A DNA stretch of 38,160 nt from Triparma columacea. Lineage: Eukaryota > Sar > Bolidophyceae > Parmales > Triparmaceae. Each line of letters opens with the position of its first letter. The first letter of the stretch is position 1. Shown here piece after piece: positions 1 through 9,280 of the stretch. Location of the stretch: the NCBI GenBank assembly GCA_030267965.1, contig BRYA01000336.1, forward strand, positions 120,870 to 159,029, read 5' to 3'. The notes beneath the pieces are model-generated. The model searched no databases. It had not been told where the DNA came from and was given only the letters and a program-made list of their open reading frames with translations. The position numbers and the translations under genes are program-made.

Positions 1-1586
1 TCTTGTGTGATGGTTGACTGGTGCAACGACGCAGAGTACTCCAGCATGCTGCGGGAAGTGGGTCATTATTGTGGTGGTGAGACAATATCGTAAGTAGAGT
101 CGGGAGGCACGTGACCCGACCCCCCCCCCCCCCTTCTTCATCCACCCCTCTTACTCACCTCTCCTTGCTGACTTGCAGCTCGACTCCGTCAAGGCTGTCC
201 ATTTCATCCCACTTGTCGTCATCCCCCCAGTTCCGCTCATCGTTGCCATCACCATTCCACGCGAGCTCCCTTGCCTCGTCTCCCGACGCGATATGTTCAG
301 TTATGTCGAATTCCCTGTTTGGTGGCACCTTGAAAGTCGACATGGGGTCTGACACAGCCGTCGGAATGTTGCCTGAGGACACACATGTTCGAAGGACTTG
401 GGGGAAGGCTGGCGACTTACTGTTCATGTGCTTCGTTAGGGTCTGAGATAGGGTTCTCAGCATCTTGCGGGCTGCCTTCTTTGAGATTACAGACTCCTTC
501 ATTTTCTTGATTGCCCTCGTCCTCTCATCCGCCACCTGCTTGCTGAGGAGCAGCTTATCCATCTTCATTTTATCAAGCGCGGCCTTCTTGGCCTTGGCGT
601 CGGCTGCTAGTCTCGCCTTCCTCAGCCTCAAAGGTCCAATCTCCTTGCTTTCTTCCACCATCAAAAGGGTCTCCATAACTTCAGCCTTTGCCTCCGGTGA
701 CTTGTTCACCAGCCGCATTTTGTTGTTCTCCGCGACTTCCTTCTTGCTCGCACGGGTCGTAGGGAGGAGGCTGTTCAGCCCGTTCATAACAATGAAGTCT
801 TCCTCAGCGACCGGGGCGTCCTCCTTAGGGTAACGAGGGTCGAAGGGCGATGTGACAATCTTGTCGTAGTTGCTGTTCTTCGTCGTCGAGGGCCTCGAGC
901 CCCAGTCGAGGGGGGTGGCGGGGGGCGGCGGCGATCCCATGGGATAAACTGACCCCCACCCATTGCGGGATGACGGGGGGTAGCTTGACCCCTGCAGAGG
1001 CAGGAGCGATCGCCTTCCCAGCAGTACCTCAGAAGCGATTCGCTCTCTTTCCTGCCTGCTCAACGCCATATCAAGGATGGGCTCGTATCCGCCCCTGTGC
1101 TCCACAATCTCCTCCCGCACCAGGCTGCTGTTACTGCCCTCTCCAAAGCTGCTCCCATCACCGTAGCTGCTGCTATTGGATACGAACATATCTGCGGGGT
1201 AATGGAGGAGCGTCGTGAGTGTGGATTGTGGGGGAGGATAAGGACGAGTAGGACAACAGGATAAGGACGAGTAGGACAACACAGCACTCTCTCCCCATCT
1301 CACCTGCCCCGAAAAAGCTCATGTGTGGTTGCTGCACAGGCGGGAAATTCGCAATCTCAGTGAAGTAGCCATCACCCTTTTTTCCAAGCAAGAACTGCAC
1401 CGGTACGTGGGAGTTGGGTATCCTCTTTGCCTTCCTACTCCTTGCCCTTGATCCAGCTCCCCGAGACCCTGATCTGCTGGCACTTCTGCTCATTGATCCC
1501 AAAGAGACTGACAGTCCGTCACGGGAGGCTCGAGAGTCACCGAAGCCACGGCTACCGGGGGGTCCCCGTGACGAAGCGCGAGACAT
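1..1586 (-). CDS. Ser/Arg-rich, coiled-coil protein of unknown function (3' end beyond window)
   Basis: I do not recognise this protein. The model has three exons: 1586-1304, 1191-159 and 48-1, with the gene continuing off the left edge. Both junctions keep frame: exon 1 ends CAG/GTGAG, exon 2 starts after CCGCAG and ends GAGAG/GTGAGT, and exon 3 starts after CCCGCAG. ATG at 1586 is the first in-frame start. The first 55 or so residues are rich in Ser-Arg and Arg-Ser pairs, resembling splicing-factor RS segments or a basic disordered tail. They are followed by a more ordered stretch (LLGKKGDGYFTEIANFPP). The middle is charged and Lys/Ala/Glu-rich, with likely helix or coiled coil around KARLAADAKAKKAALDKMKM, and the end is acidic. 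At least 454 residues are encoded. No catalytic motif is seen. It is transcribed divergently from the gene at 1707. Confidence 0.7.
1235..1280. repeat. 23-base tandem repeat, two copies, inside an intron
   Basis: Two perfect adjacent copies of a 23-base unit (1235-1257 and 1258-1280) lie in the first intron of the gene at 1-1586. Because they sit between clean splice sites, they do not affect the coding model. Confidence 0.9.
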
Positions 1587-1706
1587 TGAGATAAAGCTGA
1601 AGGTGTGAATATGGGGCCCCTAACTACCAGGCATGGGGAGCAGCAGAGAAGTAAAGCGGAAAAGTTTGGCAGAAAGGGTTGTGGTAGTTATTATTATAAC
1701 TCTAAA
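1587..1706. promoter_or_regulatory. Divergent intergenic spacer (120 bases), presumed bidirectional promoter
   Basis: The spacer separates the start codons of two divergent genes (1586 minus, 1707 plus). It contains AAGCGGAAAAG followed by TTTGGCAGAAA, which resembles the TTTGGCGGAAAA seen in the spacer at 9159-9280. Its role as a promoter is inferred from position only. Confidence 0.45.
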
Positions 1707-2854
1707 ATGCGGTACAAAACGCAAATCGCACTAGCCTTAGGCCTTAGCCTTGATACCGTAGATGCAAAATGTTACTCGAAAATGATAACTTCTTTCTTTA
1801 ATCCTCCAATCAAAGACACGAGCCGTAACCTGAAAGCCTCCTCTGGCTCCTCTGGGGGGAGCAATACGGATAAATGCACAAAAGAATTCTGTGAGGCTCC
1901 TTACCATCCGTATGGCTGGTGCTACAGAGGGGAGGTCTACACGAACAGGTAAGCTCAGCAATAATTGTTTAACAGATCTTGATCTGTTATTAATAGCGAT
2001 CTGTTATTACCCAACTGCCTCTGTATTAAGGAGGAGCGCGTCAATCAATTACGAAAAGTATGAACCCACAATAATACTAACTTGTCACTTCGCTCCCCTT
2101 CTGCCTGTTCCTCGGTTCGTCGCAGATCTAACAATGAACATGAAATCACATGCCCCTCTTGCTCTTGCACTTCGTCTTGCTGCGCGGCTAAGACCGATCT
2201 CCCTTGCGCCAACGACAACCTGGACACAGATGGATGCAACGTCGGATACTGCGAAGCGGAATGTGACGGATCATTAGCCATCATCGCAACGGTAGGTGGA
2301 GCTATCTTACTTCTCCTGCTCTGGTACTGCGTGAAAAGAGGTAGTGGCAAAGAAGAATCTAGCGCAAGCGTGGCTCCTGGCGCACCACCTACTGCGGCTG
2401 CCCCCGACCAGACCGCAGTCGTCGGCATGATCAAGGCAGCTGCCGTGGGCGACAGGCAAGGCTTGGCGAACGCCCAGCAACAACAGCAGATGCAGATGAT
2501 GATGCAGCAGCAGCAACAGCAGATGGCTCAGATGGCACAAATGACTCCTGAGCAGCGCCAGCAAATAATGATACAGCAACAGCAGCAACAAACGAACATG
2601 ATGTTTCAACAGCAACAGCAGCAGCAACCTACCATGGCCATAGCCGCAGCAGCGCCAACATGGTAGCTGCACAAATAGTCGAAACAGTCACAGTTCAGGT
2701 TCCCGTCTACGGCGGAGGCGGGTCAGTGAACGTCGAATACAACGGAAACCTTATCAACGTGGAAGTTCCGGCCGACGCCAAGGCGGGAGAAATGATTACC
2801 CTCGAAGTCCCCGACATGTACAAGAAGTCGAATGGAACTGGGCTGGTCTTCTAG
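1707..2854 (+). CDS. Cys-rich type I membrane protein with Gln-rich cytoplasmic tail; frame break before its C-terminal domain
   Basis: Exon 1 is 1707-1948 (donor AACAG/GTAAGC) and exon 2 starts at 2126 after TCGTCGCAG; the junction restores an Arg codon. I chose ATG 1707 over ATG 1611 because it begins a plausible signal peptide (MRYKTQIALALGLSLDTVDA). A Cys-rich ectodomain follows with a CPSCSCTSSCC cluster, then one membrane segment at about residues 128-148 (SLAIIATVGGAILLLLLWYC), a basic stop-transfer (KRGSG) and a Met/Gln-rich tail encoded by CAG repeats. This frame stops at 2664-2666 after 260 residues. A second frame, open from 2552 through ATG 2660 to the stop at 2852-2854, encodes a domain with VEVPADAKAGEMITLEVPD, like the V-x-VP-x-G-x-x-x-G-x-x-x-x-VP motif common in stramenopile proteins. 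The two parts probably belong to one gene joined by an unseen intron or broken by an indel. Function unknown. Confidence 0.6.
2476..2634 (+). repeat. CAG/CAA-rich low-complexity tract
   Basis: Runs of CAG and CAA codons mixed with ATG encode Gln/Met-rich sequence in the tail of the membrane protein. Such tracts expand and contract easily, and this one overlaps the interval (2552-2663) in which the reading frame must change. Confidence 0.85.
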
Positions 2855-3170
2855 ACTAGAGATGGCGAAGAGGGTGTGGGGGGCGAAAGGGGGGGGGGCG
2901 GGGAGTTGGGGGGGGTACAATGGGCAAATCTATTTGTTTTTGTATGTAAAATACATCGCACTTCTTGGAGGGGAGGAGGAGGAGAGGGAGGTGTCGACAG
3001 CCTTCACAAATCTGGTTAGAGAATCGAACAAAATAATAACGACAAGAAATAACAGATAACTCCAAAACAAACCAACCATTCAATCTGCAGTGTCCTATAT
3101 CTCTCCTCGACTTTAGCCTCCGTCCCTCCCCCCCCCCCCCACCCAACCCACATCCCAACCCTCTCCTCCC
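2855..3170. other. Convergent intergenic spacer with poly-G and poly-C runs
   Basis: No gene is seen. The spacer lies between two genes that end towards each other. It has G-runs near 2888-2917 and a C-run near 3127-3140. It presumably holds both 3' untranslated regions, but no clear polyadenylation signal can be assigned. Confidence 0.6.
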
Positions 3171-4507
3171 TCAATCCTTCCCGTCGTAGTCCCACTCCGC
3201 AAACGCGTCGTTTCCCTCCTCCATAACCGGCCTCGTTGTGACGATGACCCTTCCCCTTTTCTCCCTCCCAAAGACCCCCAGGACCCCCCAGAGGTCCCCC
3301 ACCTGGGTGTAGCCCTCCCCGTCCCCGTCCCCCGCGATGTTAGAGTGGGGGCTACTGACCGTCGAGGAAACGTCGTTCGGGATGAAGATGGGGTGCCACC
3401 CGGCCCCCCTGGCGCCGGAGACGTCCTTGGAGAGGCTGTCACCGACGTGCACGCAGAGGGAGGGGTCGGCCACCCCAGCCTCATCCATCGCGCGCGAGAA
3501 AATCTCGGGGGAGGGCTTGTTGCTGCCCACCTCGCCGGAGGTCAGGACAAAGTCAAAGTAACCAGAGACCCCGAGATCAGAGAGGATTCCACTAAGCCTG
3601 CTGTCGAAGTTGCTGATGACACCGACCTGTGAGGAGTGAAGAGAGGGCAGGGTGGGGGGGAAAAGGTTAAAATGTTGAAGAGTGGCATAAACTCTACCAA
3701 TCCCTACCACTTTCCACCACCCCTGCCGCCACCGCTCACCTTGACGCCCTCCTTCTTCCACCCCTTCACCTCCTCGAGAAAGTCCTGCGCCCCCTCCTTC
3801 ACCTGCCATCCGTCCCCCCCCGCAAAGACCTCGTCATAGAGCTTCCTGAAGCAGTGCTCCCCAAGCCCCTCCCCCAGCTCGTGCCTCAGCCCCTCCTCGT
3901 TGTCGAGCTCCTCGACCCCCGCATAAGTCTCGAAAACAACCTGGCGCCACCACTCCTCCTCCCCCATGCCAGTCTCTGCGCCGAAGCAGCCGTCCTTCTC
4001 GCACTGGGAGGCGTAGGCTTTGAAGAAGGACTCCCCGAACACGCTGGGTCTAGGCAGGCGGGCGTTGAAGTCAGTGCCCTCCATGAGGACCTCCCTATAA
4101 AATGTCCCCACCCCAGAGGTAAGCTCCATGATGGTCCCAGTAGCGTCAAAGGTGACAAGGGAGGGTTCCGACGTGAAGTTATCGCGAACGTCCGGAACGG
4201 CGTACTTGGACCGCACGCCCTCATCTGTCCCAGCAGCCTTGACTATTCCTCCACCTATGCTGTAGTCCTCTATTTCGACCCTATCTGAGGTGCGTCCTGT
4301 CCCATGACCATCTGTTGAGAACCTTTGAGCTTGCATGGTCGTAATAAGTGGCCGTATAGAGCGTGTAGAGCGTGCAGTGAATGAAGGAGTGAACGAAGTT
4401 GTGAATGAAGGAGCAAAAGCAGGAACAGCAAAGGACCGGGCCGTGGCGACGACTTGCAAGAAAATCACCATTATAGCACAGTGAGAGCTGTTGAGTGGCT
4501 TAATCAT
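3171..4507 (-). CDS. HDHD3: HAD-superfamily hydrolase, HDHD3/DREG-2-like, with possible plastid presequence
   Basis: Two exons, 4507-3740 and 3626-3171, join in phase 0 (GTCAAG/GTGAGC, CTCACAG/GTCGGT) to give 407 residues. HAD motifs are in order: motif I D121-A-T-G-T, motif II S261-N-F-D, motif III K293-P-S-P-E-I-F, motif IV G318-D-S-L-S-K-D324. The cap region contains EEEWWRQVVFETYAG, matching the Trp-Trp block of the DREG-2/HDHD3 family, and SNFDSRL corresponds to that family's NFDPRL. The second Asp of the usual DxD in motif I is Thr, as in this family, so classical phosphatase activity is doubtful. The first 25 residues form a hydrophobic signal peptide ending VVATARS before FAVPAFAPSF, resembling the Phe-containing cleavage site of stramenopile complex-plastid transit sequences. 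A mitochondrial target is the alternative. Substrate unknown. Confidence 0.85.
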
Positions 4508-4966
4508 TGACTCAGAGGCAGCGTGTGGCTAGTTAGACCTATTGATTGCTGAATATATGGAGGATTAGGAGATATTAGGGGAGATTTGACCCTTGAGGGG
4601 ATTGCAAATTTATTTGATGACCTCCGGAATTGCCACTGTTGCTGCACTCAATTTGTATGTTTTAGTCAACCAAAAACAACGCCAAACAAGCTTTGAAATA
4701 CCGCAAACGCATCACCACAACAATACACACCCTATTAAGATATTCTTCTTTAGTTACGCACGTCGCTAAGCACAACATAATGGAGGAATCAAAACTTAAT
4801 TCCACTTTCAGAACTATGTAGCGATGCTCGTTGCAGGAAAATTGCACGCGCGCGCGCATGCGCATCCGAAACAACTATCTCCAGCCCCCAAACTTGCCAC
4901 CCGCGCTCCAACTTCAAAGTCAATCCAACACAAAATTGCAAAATTGGGGAAACCTTTTCATCCAAT
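4508..4966. other. Divergent intergenic region (459 bases)
   Basis: No gene is supported. The region separates the start codons of two divergent genes and must hold both promoters. It is AT-rich except for the alternating purine-pyrimidine tract at 4843-4864. Confidence 0.6.
4843..4864. promoter_or_regulatory. Alternating purine-pyrimidine tract, possible Z-DNA or promoter motif
   Basis: Twenty-two bases alternate purine and pyrimidine without a break and are mostly CG steps. They include the palindrome GCGCATGCGC, about 100 bases upstream of the start codon at 4967. Such tracts can adopt Z-form DNA, and the palindrome matches the animal NRF-1 type core. Function is inferred only from position. 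Confidence 0.4.
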
Positions 4967-5891
4967 ATGAACAACGTCTTCACCTTTCTTTTCCTCCTCG
5001 TCCTTCCAGTTGTATCTCCCTACACCCTATCAACCCCAAAATCTTCCTTCGGCTTCCGTTTAGCAACAGCAAGGCTGAGGTCGGCTAATACCAAGTCTCA
5101 GACCTCCTCCATTTTCACCCTCTCTACAACAACAACAAACAAGTATCTAACACCAACGTATTCAAAACACATGCATCTATACTCCGGTTTTGGAGACGCA
5201 GTAAAATCCAACACAACATCAAGTAAGAAGAAGAAAAAGACCCCAAAGAAGAAGTCAAATATGTCCGTCCTGCAGGGTGGGGGAGGAGCGCTCCGGGAGC
5301 TCGCCCTCAAGTACGATGAGATGGTCAAGGACAACGACGTAACGCTAAGGGATGTCTACGTCCTCGATAAGGACCACGTGGATCCCTCTGACGGTGGCAA
5401 CATCGGGACCTTCTGGTTCGTGGGGAAGTTCGCCACCAGAGAGTCAGGGGACGCCGTGGCCCCACCGGACAGGGCGACGGTGTACACTCACTCGAAGAAC
5501 CTGGTCTTGAAGCTCAGGCACAGTCGAAGCCTCTCCATCTTCACTGCTCCCGGAAACTCTGAGATGGAGGTGGTAAGGAACCTGACCCCCCTCACACCTC
5601 TACCCAACTCGGACACCGACGGCGGCGGTTGCGAGGTTGGCTTCAACCCTGAGATATATATCGGGGACGAGCAGCACAAGGGCGGTCTAAGGGTCAAGGT
5701 GAGAGCTGAAATAGCGAGACAGCAGCGGAGGAGAAGCAGTCCATACCACCATACATTAACAACACGTTGACAGCACACTAACAACTTGTTGACAACCATT
5801 ACACCTCCCCCCCCCCCGGCAGAGGTACGAGGATGGTTCCATATGCGCCAATACGTTCGAAGTTAACTTGGCCCCCCAAGCGCCCGACTAG
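4967..5891 (+). CDS. Signal-peptide protein of unknown function, possibly plastid-targeted
   Basis: Exon 1 is 4967-5698 (donor GTCAAG/GTGAGA) and exon 2 is 5823-5891 (acceptor after CCGGCAG). The phase-0 junction gives 266 residues ending at TAG 5889-5891. The intron carries a C-run next to the acceptor. The N-terminus MNNVFTFLFLLVLPVVS is a clear signal peptide. It is followed by a Ser/Thr-rich stretch with scattered Arg and a Lys cluster (SKKKKKTPKKKS), which suggests plastid import or another secretory destination. The mature part, from about residue 105, has a compact globular look with LRDVYVLDKDHVDPSDGGNIGTFWFVGKFA split over charged loops. I recognise no family and no catalytic motif. 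Its 3' end faces the oxidoreductase gene across only 49 bases. Confidence 0.72.
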
Positions 5892-5940
5892 AATAAGATG
5901 ATATTATTGTTAATTTAATCCGGATTTCAGGAAATATCTT

Positions 5941-7053
5941 TTAAACTCCTCCCTCTCCCTCCCACGGCAGCAGCACAATCTTCCCCGCTACCTTCCTCTG
6001 CTCGAAGCACTTCTGCGCCTCTACGATCTCCCCCAGCTTGAAGGTCCGCCCGACCACTGGGTTGAGTTTGCCCTCCCCCAAGTACCTAATCAAATTATGC
6101 ATGACGTCGTCATTCCACCTAGTGCTCCCGAAAATCGTCAAAACCTTCAAATACACCGTCCTCATGTCAACCTTAACCTCATGCCCAGCAATAGCCCCGC
6201 TGGTGACATACCTCCCCCCCTCTTCGAGGGCCTCGATGAGCAGGGAGGCCCCAGCACCACCGACGTTATCGATTGCACAAGTGAACTTCTCATCTGTCGG
6301 CAAGCTTGTCACGATACGGACACTAACACTGGTCCCGAACCTAAGAGGAGGAGGTAAGGGAGATTAGAAAGGGCGCGAATTGTAGCTTCGCTTTTCACCC
6401 CATTTGTGCCACCCCTGCCCCCCGTCGCTTGCTGCCTCTCACCTCTCCCTCAAGTTTTTTGCTTTGACCTCATTACTCGTCATCCCTACTACATTACACC
6501 CGCGCGCCAAACACAACTCTATGACGGCTCCTGCCACCCCCCCGCTAGCCCCGGGTACAATGACCCTGTCCCCCTCCCTAACCGACGCCCTCAACAGCAT
6601 ATTCTCAGCCGTCCCATATATGCAGGGGATTGTTCCAAGTTGCGCCTCCGACAGCTTGCAGCCGTCAGGCACCGGGAAGACGTCCCTTGAATCAACCTCG
6701 CAGTACTGCTGGAAGAAACCTGAGAAATCAGAGCCGTACCATCCCCTTGGTGTAGAAGACCTCACAAGAACCCTTTGGCCACCTGAAGTTATCCCGAAAC
6801 CATCTGTTCCCTGAATCAATGGGAACGGGCTAGGCTTCTCCCCCCCGTAACCAGTCGGGTTGTCGGCGTCCTTACTGTACCAACCAACGCGAGTGTTCAA
6901 ATCTGTATTGTTGAGACCACAGGAAAGAACTTTGATAAGTTCCCTCCCGGGATCCATGTCAAGGGGAGTGGGCACTGGTTTGTAAGAAAGCTGAGAGTAG
7001 TCACCGACACCGAGGGTAACTACCGCCATATGCGTTTTTATATCGGTGGACAT
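5941..7053 (-). CDS. Zinc-independent medium-chain dehydrogenase/reductase (alcohol dehydrogenase/quinone oxidoreductase family)
   Basis: Two exons, 7053-6443 and 6340-5941, join as GAGAG/GTGAGA and CTCTTAG/GTTCGG and give 336 residues, the normal MDR length. ATG 7053 is the first in-frame ATG; frame upstream to 7140 has no ATG. The N-terminal GroES-like domain has the SCGLNNTDLNTRVGWYS signature of the MDR subgroup often annotated as alcohol dehydrogenase family protein. The nucleotide-binding Rossmann site is GASGGVAGAVIEL at residues 168-180. The Cys that binds catalytic zinc in GxCxTD is Asn48 here, so a zinc-free, NAD(P)H-dependent quinone or enone reductase mode is more likely than classical alcohol dehydrogenase. 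The C-terminus KCFEQRKVAGKIVLLP is typical of MDR proteins. No organelle presequence is seen, so it is probably cytosolic. Physiological substrate unknown. Confidence 0.88.
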
Positions 7054-7293
7054 TGGGGGGTTGGAGTAGTGGTGGTGTGGTCTATACAAGGAATCTGAAA
7101 TCCTTAAAATAAATACAGCAGGACAGACAACCTTGGACACCTAGAATTTTAATTTTTTTGGGGGAGCAAGGGGCGGCGCTAGGGGGCAGCGTTACGTTAA
7201 GTAATAGGTAGCAGGGTCGCTCTAAAAAAATCTCGTCTTATAGCCCCCCCCCCCCCCGGCCCCCGGCCCCCCCACCCCCCTCCCCCCTTTTCA
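7054..7293. other. Short spacer with long C-run between two minus-strand genes
   Basis: No gene is seen. The 240 bases hold the 3' end of the upstream minus-strand gene and the promoter of the oxidoreductase gene. A run of about 14 C followed by further C-blocks lies at 7245-7287. Confidence 0.6.
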
Positions 7294-9158
7294 TTACTTT
7301 CCCTCGAGAAGTCGTACCTCCTTCATCACTTTCATTGCTTCAGTGACATTTCCTTTGTTACGTAGGTCGACAGCGTCCTGCTTCATTTTCATGATTTTCT
7401 CTTGGCTTACTTTGTTCATTTTTGCTCCTCCTACCTCCTCTTTTGGCGTCATCCTGCTCGTGCCTTTATCAAAGAACTTGCTAGCTGCCTCGAAGAGGGC
7501 GTTGAGTTTGACGCTGTTGCCTTCCGCCCTATCCTCGAGAGCAGCAGCCAGTTGCCCAAGAAGGAACTCGTTGCTTAACCCTGCCAGATGAAGCACCATG
7601 AATGCTTCGTTTTGAAAAACGATACCCTCCATGAAAAGCGCAGCCACTCTAACCTTGAGCGCGTCGAGCCTGCTCAAGCAGGCCGAGTCGAATCCCTTGG
7701 GGGGTGTGTAACCGAGCAACATGGCCTCGACGTCTGCGCTCTGTTTCTTTCTCATTGGTGGAGGGCTAATAGGAAGGTTGTTTGAGTACTGGTTGCTCAG
7801 CGGAGCGATAGCGACAAGCTTGTGCTTGTTCCCGCTCCCCCTCCTGCCACCCCCTCCTCCTGTGGCTGTGTTGCCAACGTACTGTGATTTGGGCCCGAGC
7901 TCCTGCTTCTTGAGCTTGTTAAGGAAGCCGGCGGCAACGCTGGCCACAGGATTGTTCTGAGGTATTCTCCCCCCCCCTTTGGCGTAGAACCCGCTGTTTC
8001 CCTCGTTCTGAAATACCTGCGCAGGGTCAGGAATGGCGCCGTTCGCGAGGATATTTATCATTTCGTTTGAAGTGGCGCGGCTGTCGGTGCTGCTCGTTCC
8101 GGTGTAATTGATGAGGCTAGGATTGCGGTGGGTCGTTGGAGGCACCATTCTACCCCCTCCCCTGACCTCAACGCTCCGAGCAGCCGCGGCAGTCTGCCTT
8201 AAAAACTCATCTTCACTAGATCCAAAGCCCCCGCCTTCATCGTCGCCCAAAAGAGCATCCGTGAGCATCTCGATGGAAGACCGCCGCATCGAAGAAACGT
8301 CGAAGTCGTCCAAAAAGTCGGCGCTTTTGCGCCTTACTGCCGAAGATCCCTTGTTAGGAGAGGGTGGCACTGAAGCCGCCATTGCGGCTGCGTGGGAAGC
8401 CGCAGAGAACATTGTTGGGGTAATGTGGCGTTGAGGCGGAGGGGGCATGGCGGACGCGGACCCGGGCGCGTTGTCTCGGAACATCTGGTTCGGTGGTGTG
8501 AAAGCCGGGACGCTTGAAGGAGCCATAGATGCCCCCATCCCCATCGCCATTCCCATTCCCATTCCCATTCCCACCTCCTTTCCCTGTCCCCCGTCCTGGC
8601 CGTGCATGGTGGCCTCAGCAGCGGCCTGGAACGCCGCCTCGTTAAAGTCCCCCCCCCCTAAGTTGTCATCCCCTCCGAAATCTCCAATGCCGTCCAAGTC
8701 ATCCAACACCGACCACATCATGTCCATGCTGTTCCTCCCCATGTCGAGGCTGCTAGTGACAGGTCTGTTCCCAACCACCCCTCCCTGCCCGCTGTTCACG
8801 CGAACTCTCCCCCCCACCCCCCTATTTCCAGAAGTTGCTGCAAGAATCTCCTTCAGGTGATTCAGCCGGTGGGACGAAAGAGCGTCCATGCAGTCTTCTG
8901 CGAGGGGGTCATTGGAGAGAATCAATCGTTTCAGCTGGTCCTGCGAAGTGTAAAGCGTGAGATGCGGCGGTGTCTTGATTGGCCAATGTCACCCGAACAG
9001 GATCCACAGATGACCAACCCCTTGGTCAATGACCAGGCCCCACTGCGAAACAGGAAGAACCACGCACTCACCTTATCTCCAACAGATATGATACCTTCCC
9101 GGGCGGCATCGCTAACAGTGCGGAGACGCGTAATTGAGGTTGTTCTCTCCCTCTTCAT
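7294..9158 (-). CDS. Low-complexity protein with DM14-like C-terminal helical motif, function unknown
   Basis: Exon 1 is 9158-9072 (ATG to GATAAG/GTGAGT) and exon 2 is 8940-7294 (after CTTCGCAG). The phase-0 junction gives 577 residues. Exon 1 encodes a basic start, MKRERTTSITRLRTVSDAAR. The middle is disordered: Gly-Met repeats (GMGMGMGMAMGMG), Pro/Ser-rich parts, and RRKSAD, RRSS and RKKQSAD sites that look like basophilic kinase targets. The last 150 residues appear folded, and the final segment MKQDAVDLRNKGNVTEAMKV resembles the helix-turn-helix DM14 repeat of CC2D1-type and some FYVE proteins. The similarity is short, so I assign no function. It shares a 122-base divergent spacer with WASH1, which may mean co-expression but does not show a shared role. 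Confidence 0.75.
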
Positions 9159-9280
9159 GTTTCCCGTGGTTTGGCGGAAAATTGGGTGGAAGAGTCAGGG
9201 AGGAGATCAGTCAAGGGAGGGGGTCCAATCTCTGTTAGTAGGTACGGGGCGGCAGTAGGAGGGAGGCGAGAGACAATATA
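9159..9280. promoter_or_regulatory. Divergent spacer (122 bases), presumed bidirectional promoter
   Basis: This lies between the start codons at 9158 (minus) and 9281 (plus). TTTGGCGGAAAA at 9170-9181 matches the E2F/DP-type consensus TTTSSCGS. A single match of this length can occur by chance, so the site is a suggestion only. Confidence 0.45.

Noticed and set aside
465..833. Plus-strand open frame opposite the first gene
   Set aside because: It is the complement of the Lys/Ala-rich coding region, has no domain signal and lies inside a spliced minus-strand gene.
7054..7140. N-terminal extension of the MDR enzyme to 7140
   Set aside because: The extension contains no ATG, and the family's normal length fits a start at 7053.
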